DNA of 64,000 nt from Tenodera sinensis (taxonomy: Eukaryota; Arthropoda; Insecta; Mantodea; Mantidae), in assembly GCA_030765045.1 (NCBI GenBank), contig CM060963.1:113142735-113206734 (forward strand). Direction: 5' to 3'. Every line of letters starts with the position of its first letter. The stretch's first letter is position 1. A program made the position numbers and the translations under genes. Under the pieces are notes generated by a model. That model saw only the letters and a list, made by a program, of their open reading frames with translations, did no database searches and was not told the DNA's origin. Below are positions 57,811 through 64,000 of the stretch, piece after piece.

Positions 57811-58824
57811 AATCTTGTTGCTTCACTGTTAATAGCTTCAATTTTTACTTAATAAATTCCCCTATTTAATCATTTTCATCGTGCCCACCAAATGGCAATT
57901 CCTGTCTACACAACAGTAAAGCAGCATCAATTATTTGCCTCTTCATAATTTCCATTTTTTCAACCCTTTTGTTATATTGTTGCTTTGAAATTTTCTCATG
58001 TTCAGACAGAATCTCTGAAATTAAACAGGTACTCTTTTAGCTTCTTTAGATTCACAGAATTAAAAATATGTTCTTTTTCATTCTCATGTCTTTGGATGAC
58101 TTTTGATAATTTTTTTAGATCAGAATAGCTGTCACGGTACCAAGCTCCCTCTTTAGTAGACAACAACTTTGTAATAGTTCACTAATTAAGTCAGTCATAC
58201 TGGTATTATAACACAGTAAAATACAAAAACTACCTCCTAATTTGTAAGTATTTACAAGCAAAAGGTATTTATTTCCCATCAACAGATAAAACAAAACCAC
58301 AATGCACAATAATACTGGCATAGAATGACAAAGAAATGATTTCGCGATTCCGATCTCACAGATCTTTGTTCGTGAAGTATGGCTATTTGGAAAAAGTCAC
58401 ATAAATTTGGATTTAAGCTGGCTCGGGGTATGGAGTGCTGGCAGACACGTCTATGCATGCTCGGAGTGTGTATAAAGACAGGAAATTTGCTTATCCTTGT
58501 TCAATGGCCTCGTGCTGAGAAAAGGGGGCTGCACCCGCAGAGGTTAAACTAGCCGGCTCTACAGTACCCAGGTTCCATATGTGTCATTTCTGCCACACGT
58601 TTCAAACATGCAGCGCATTTTTGATGAATCGGAATTAAGATACTAGGATTTTACTGTGCGCTGGTCATTATAACAGAGAAAACTTTTCTTGAACTGCAAT
58701 TTAGGGAAAATGATGGTTCAAATGATAAAATGCAGAATCGTAGCTAAACATTATTTGTTGATGTATTATAGTAGGGCAGATGTGCCTACCCTGCCCACCC
58801 TAAGGAGCTGCACCTGAGATCAAG

Positions 58825-59248
58825 TAGACTGCTGTAGCTTAAGATGAAGGCAAATTCGTTTAGTGCATATTCTAAATGTGTAAACTTTTCTTATATGAAT
58901 TAATGAAGTTATGCAGAATACTTGTTAGCTTGTTATGAATTAAATGCCTCCATTTGCTTCTATAGAGGTGTATTAGGTGCTGCAATCATAACCATTGACA
59001 TCTTCTCCAAAGTATGCACATTTCTAATTGTGTCTATTATGCCTGTCTGGTTGGTTCACCTCTCTCTCTGGTGTCTTGGAGTGACAGTGACAGTCAATAG
59101 CCTTCTGAATTTTATTCAATGTTTCAATACGACTTCTTCAGGAGGTATAGGTTTGATTATAGTATATAAGCATTCTAGTTTAGTCATTTCCTTTTGCTCA
59201 GTTTTTCTTTCCTTGTTCTTTGTATCTGCCAGCAGAGGTCCATGCTGT
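58825..59248. other. no gene recognised
   Basis: Sequence between hAT-A and hAT-B. The frame 58922-59284 (+) is hydrophobic (several Ile/Leu/Val-rich stretches) and runs into the hAT-B end; I give it no function. Confidence 0.35.
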
Positions 59249-59340
59249 AAAACCTGCAGTGGCGGCTCGCAGTCAAAATTTTAGGGTAGGCAAAGTGTAA
59301 CAGCAGCAACAGCAACAACAACAACGACGACGGCGATGAT

Positions 59341-60780
<1,440 letters not shown>

Positions 60781-60906
60781 CCCCGTTTTTCCGAAATATA
60801 GGGGCGAAGTCATTGCGGATAACGCAAACAATATATTGTTTGGTTGTTTGATAAGAGCAGAGTGAATGAGTGTGACCTACGGACGAATTACGGCCAAAAC
60901 TAAAAT

Positions 60907-61165
60907 CACGAGTGTCGGCAGACATTTTTCCAGGGGGGGGGGGCACATGTTGGAAATTTGCAATCATATAATATTAAATCATTATTTTACTGTCAAAATT
61001 TATAGTATTTGTTGCAGATAACCGTATTAATTTGTGCTAAACAAAAATTGTTCTTTACATCAAAATTAAAATACTAGTTTAATAGTTAGTAACTGACTGC
61101 ACATTAAGTTCACCGACTTCCAAGGGGGGCCGAGCCCCCCTTGCCCAAGTTTTGCGATGCCCATG
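60907..61165. mobile_element. hAT-type MITE, copy 2 (CATGGG family), nested in hAT-B
   Basis: 259 bp with ends CACGAGTGTCGGCAGAC and GCGATGCCCATG. Perfect 8-bp duplication ACTAAAAT (60899-60906 and 61166-61173). Same interior as 10304-10499 plus an extra GGGGGGCCGAGCCCCCC palindrome near the right end. Confidence 0.88.
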
Positions 61166-61802
61166 ACTAAAATGGATTAAGAAATTGAAAAATTGTCTGA
61201 CTGCAGCTTTGTGTTAAATGGCTAAAACACTCCTCTTTTCATTGTCAGTGCGCCGCGAAAGCGGAATTTGTAATAGTTCACTAATTAAGTCGGTCATACT
61301 GGTATTACACAGAGATAACGACACGTTCGGGTCTCTGAGATCTTCGTTCGTGGAGTATGGCTGTTCGGAAAATGTCGCATAATTTCGGATTTGGGCCGGC
61401 AAGTGTTCGGATTGCTGGCCGACGCGTCTACGCATGCTCGGAGTGCATTTACAGACGGAGTGTTTCCTTATCCCTATTCAAGGGCCTCGTACTGAGGATA
61501 TGGGGCCGGGCAGGCAGAGGTTAAACTAGCCTGCTCTCCACTACCCAGGTTCCATGCGATCATTTCTGCCGCGCGTTTCAAACACGCAGCGCAGCTTTAA
61601 TGAATCGGAATTGAGATTAAAGGATTTGACCATGCGCTGGTCATTATAATCGAGAAAACTTTTCTTGAACTGCAATTTAGGGGAAAATGACGGTTCAAAT
61701 GATAAAATGCAGAATCGTAGTTAAACATTATTTGTTGATGTATTACGATAGGGTAGGCAGTGCCTACCCTGCCTACCCTGAGGAGCCGCGCCTGAAAACC
61801 TG

Positions 61803-62835
61803 ATGTTTATTTTAGTTTTTTCTGCCATTCTCTGTGCGCTAAATGTTCTTAGAAGTTTTGTACCTATGAAATATATATTTGGCGAAGCTATCAGTAAAGT
61901 GCATTGTTCACCTTATTTGAATTTTCATCAAAAGGGTTGTTTTGAACAGTTTGGAACTCTGTGATATTCTTCATAAAAGATAATAGAAGAACTCAATTAA
62001 TAAACTGCATTTGGCATGTATCTATGCAGGATTTGTGGCGGACAAATTGGCATTTGGGTGGGTTTTCTCTGGATTCTTCAGTTTCTCTTGTCATACATTC
62101 CACCAAATACTTCATCATCACCTTTCCTTTCATTCATTTTGCCCTCATTTCATATAATTTCCTTCCTCATTCTCATCCAGACTTCATGCTGATCACCTGT
62201 CCTGGCTACTCTTTCTGATCCAGTTTGTTTGCTGTGACCCCAGATGCCTGCTTGTAAATCCTGGGGGGTTAAGTGCTGGGTAGTGTAAGTCTTCCATATG
62301 AAGAGTGTAAAGAGGAAAAGAAGAGCATAACCAGAATCTTGAAACTATAAATTTATGTAACGCTGAGCCCTTTCAAGATAAGTAACCATATATGTATAGG
62401 AGCTTGACATTGTCTCTTTAATCTGGAATATCGCAAGAAACAACAGTTTTATAGCAACTTCTTCTCCATGTTTATTTTCATTACAATCACTATTTCTCAT
62501 TTACAGCCTCTTTTCAGTCATATTCTTTAAACTGCTATAAGGGCTGTGTTTTGCCAAAATAACAACTCAGCATCGTTGTTCATACTCCAATGTTACCATT
62601 TGTGCATTTCACTGTAATGCATTACCTTTGTTGCTGTTCTCTTGTATTATCATATTGGGGTACATTTGTTTTACTTTGGTGTTTAACCAACTCAAACAGT
62701 AATTTTAAGTACTAAATTTTTTAAGTATATCTGGCATCAACAGTGCAAGCTACTGTGAATAGTAAAACAACAAGCTGTGTGTTTAAATATTTACTTTTGC
62801 CATTGGCTAATCTGAAAGAATCAATTGCAGAAACT
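61803..62835. repeat. decayed SINE body in otherwise unassigned sequence
   Basis: 62030-62290 contains GTGGGTTTTCTCTGGATTC and AGTTTCTCTTGTCATACATTCCACC, the sense-strand counterpart of the fourth SINE family's body (40040-40110), without a clear head. The remainder holds nothing I recognise. Confidence 0.5.
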
Positions 62836-62839
62836 ACAA

Positions 62840-63647
62840 CTTATGGGAATAATACTCAAGATGACGCTAAGTATCAAAGCTTGTGAAAATGCTGGTGCAA
62901 AAAATTCCACTAATGAGAAGAATAAGTGTGAAAATACAGCATTAAATACGTGCAATAGTGAATAAGTGAGTACAGAAAACAGTGAAAGTGTGGGTAAAGC
63001 AGAAATCTTAAGTAATGTAAAACAACCAGGGAACACATCCAATGACCAGCTATGCGTTGCTAGAAATCTTAAAAAAGGATCTGGATGAAGCATTAGCTGA
63101 AAGATTAAGGATGCGAGGAGAAATACATCGATTAAAGGAAGAAAATTACCAGTTAATAAACAAGGTCAACCAAAGGGATGAAGAAACCAAGATAAAAAAA
63201 TCAGTGGGAACATTCTCGACAAGTAAATATAGATGCTGGACTATTACAGCATGGAGAAACAGTGATCGACGTATAAACAAAGAGAAGAATCATATATTAG
63301 AAAATGGCAGAATCCCTCTCCAGAATAAATTCCAAGTACTAGAATGAGATCCAACTGGCTCAACTCCAAACAACCATTCTAACCTTGCGCGAAGAAATAC
63401 TAACAAACCAAACCTGGAAGCAGAAATGAAAAGAAGTTACAGCAGCTGCTCAGAAAAATCAGCAGTAAACAAAGTAAATGGTATGAAAGGAAAACTGCTG
63501 TAGTGCTAGGGGATTCAATAACTTGTCATATGGGGGAATATTTTGATGAAGTCACCCAGGTTTACTATTACCCAGGGATCAGGATTCAACAGTTGGAGAG
63601 AAAGCTGGAGGAAAATGAAGATAACCCAGACATTATTATTAGAACCC
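62840..63647 (+). pseudogene. coiled-coil plus SGNH-like ORF, probable retrotransposon ORF1
   Basis: Frame 63042-63347 begins MTSYALLEILKKDLDEALAE and continues RLRMRGEIHRLKEENYQLIN, a coiled coil. After a frameshift near 63200 and stops, another frame (about 63465-63650) reads KTAVVLGDSITCHMGEYFDE, then YYYPGIRIQQLERKLEEN and PDIII. GDS with a downstream PG..I..L and a PD(I/V) end resembles SGNH/GDSL hydrolase folds found in some CR1-type ORF1 proteins. The frame is then cut at about 63645. Family identification is inference. Confidence 0.6.
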
Positions 63648-64000
63648 AGATTTTTATGTAATTACATATTTTAAATGCTGCATAATATTTCAATGAGAAG
63701 TAAAAATGTTGGCCAATTGCGTCATTTGAGACTCCCTTACAAATTTTTATTTTTACATATTTTGCACATTTCTACATATTTTAATGATGTTACATAAAAC
63801 TTACATATTTTCTGGGTTTCGTTACAATTTTATTATTTTTAAGGAATATTGTAGTCACATTATAAACTACTGTTTTCACAAGTTTTGCTGAAAGCAACAA
63901 AAATCAATCTGCGAAATAGGATGCAAGTTAAATTAAGAATGCGATAATAACCGCCTTGCCTCGTTCTGATTGTTGTCCGTTTAAAGCAAAGCAGGTGCCA
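63646..64000. mobile_element. left end of a hAT-1-like element, cut by window edge
   Basis: CAGATTTTTATGTAATTACA and following TACATATTTT repeats resemble the first 100 bp of hAT-1 (28297 onward: GGATTTATATGTAAATACAT, then repeated CATATTT). It begins exactly where the SGNH-like frame breaks. The right end, duplication and transposase lie outside the window. Confidence 0.5.

Larger units (their letters stand above)
55153..58816 (-). mobile_element. hAT-A DNA transposon (ZMYM1-like transposase lineage)
   Basis: Ends CAGTGGCGACTCGCAG (left) and CAGGTGCAGCTCCTTAG (complement of right) are short inverted repeats. They are flanked by a perfect 8-bp duplication AGATCAAG (55145-55152 and 58817-58824). 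The 3.66 kb includes a transposase remnant, a LINE-derivative insertion (56214-56716), a 622-bp palindrome (57189-57810) and, near the left end, an imperfect GATAAT/TAA repeat (55193-55290). Its termini and right ~700 bp match hAT-B. Confidence 0.92.

Noticed and set aside
58922..59284. Possible small multi-pass membrane protein
   Set aside because: Hydrophobic composition comes from T-rich DNA; the frame runs into the hAT-B terminus and has no supporting evidence.

Overview
This is nuclear DNA of an insect. Introns are long with GT-AG borders, the background is AT-rich, and transposable-element debris is dense and layered: mariner, three kinds of hAT, pogo/Tigger, RNase H-bearing LINEs, a Jockey-like LINE, Ty3/Gypsy, Penelope-like elements and many tRNA-derived SINEs. 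Large introns and repeat load fit a hemimetabolous insect such as a cockroach, termite or orthopteroid. That placement is inference; the insect assignment rests mainly on how closely the exons match the Drosophila latrophilin tail.

The host gene I can identify is Cirl (latrophilin, the calcium-independent alpha-latrotoxin receptor, an adhesion GPCR), on the + strand. The window holds only the 3' part of the gene, encoding the cytoplasmic tail. Exons lie at 9048-9282, 10784-10924, 11852-12073, 13358-13561, 24797-24971 and 34574-34601. All junction phases agree, and the reading frame ends in a class I PDZ ligand (ETPV-stop). The first exons, encoding the ectodomain and 7TM region, lie to the left of the window. 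Introns 4 (11.2 kb) and 5 (9.6 kb) are full of transposons. A candidate 7-nt microexon at 27681-27687 would shift the terminal frame and remove the PDZ ligand.

A second host gene is visible on the - strand as its last two coding exons (53648-53729 and 53386-53523). They encode a Lys/Glu/Gln-rich C-terminal tail that I cannot name.

Layout. 1-350: decayed mariner. 981-3916: RNase H LINE, - strand, 13-bp target duplication. 4171-8330: second LINE, - strand, broken by a cluster of tRNA-SINEs. 8333-8959: short non-autonomous derivative of that LINE. 9.0-34.6 kb: Cirl tail and its introns, carrying a hAT MITE, SINEs, mariner A, Gypsy and Penelope remnants, mariner B with two LINE insertions, pogo, an unclassified TIR element, and hAT-1 with a Penelope insertion. 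34.6-46 kb: Cirl 3' UTR and apparently non-coding DNA with SINEs and one fold-back element. 46.2-48.3 kb: hAT-3. 48.5-50.6 kb: Jockey-like LINE. 53.4-53.7 kb: unknown gene. 54.3 kb: fold-back element. 55.15-58.8 kb: hAT-A, with a LINE-derivative insertion and a 622-bp palindrome. 59.26-61.8 kb: hAT-B, a shorter relative holding a ~1.4 kb microsatellite and a nested MITE. 62.8-63.65 kb: degenerate coiled-coil plus SGNH-like ORF, apparently cut by another hAT at the right edge.

Many element borders are set by target-site duplications read directly from the sequence. I found no evidence for a CRISPR array, operon or other prokaryotic system. The most unusual structures are a tRNA-SINE family that recurs as palindromic dimers with fixed borders, the 622-bp near-perfect palindrome, the hAT with a giant microsatellite, the 5'-plus-3' LINE deletion derivative, and the Cirl microexon candidate.
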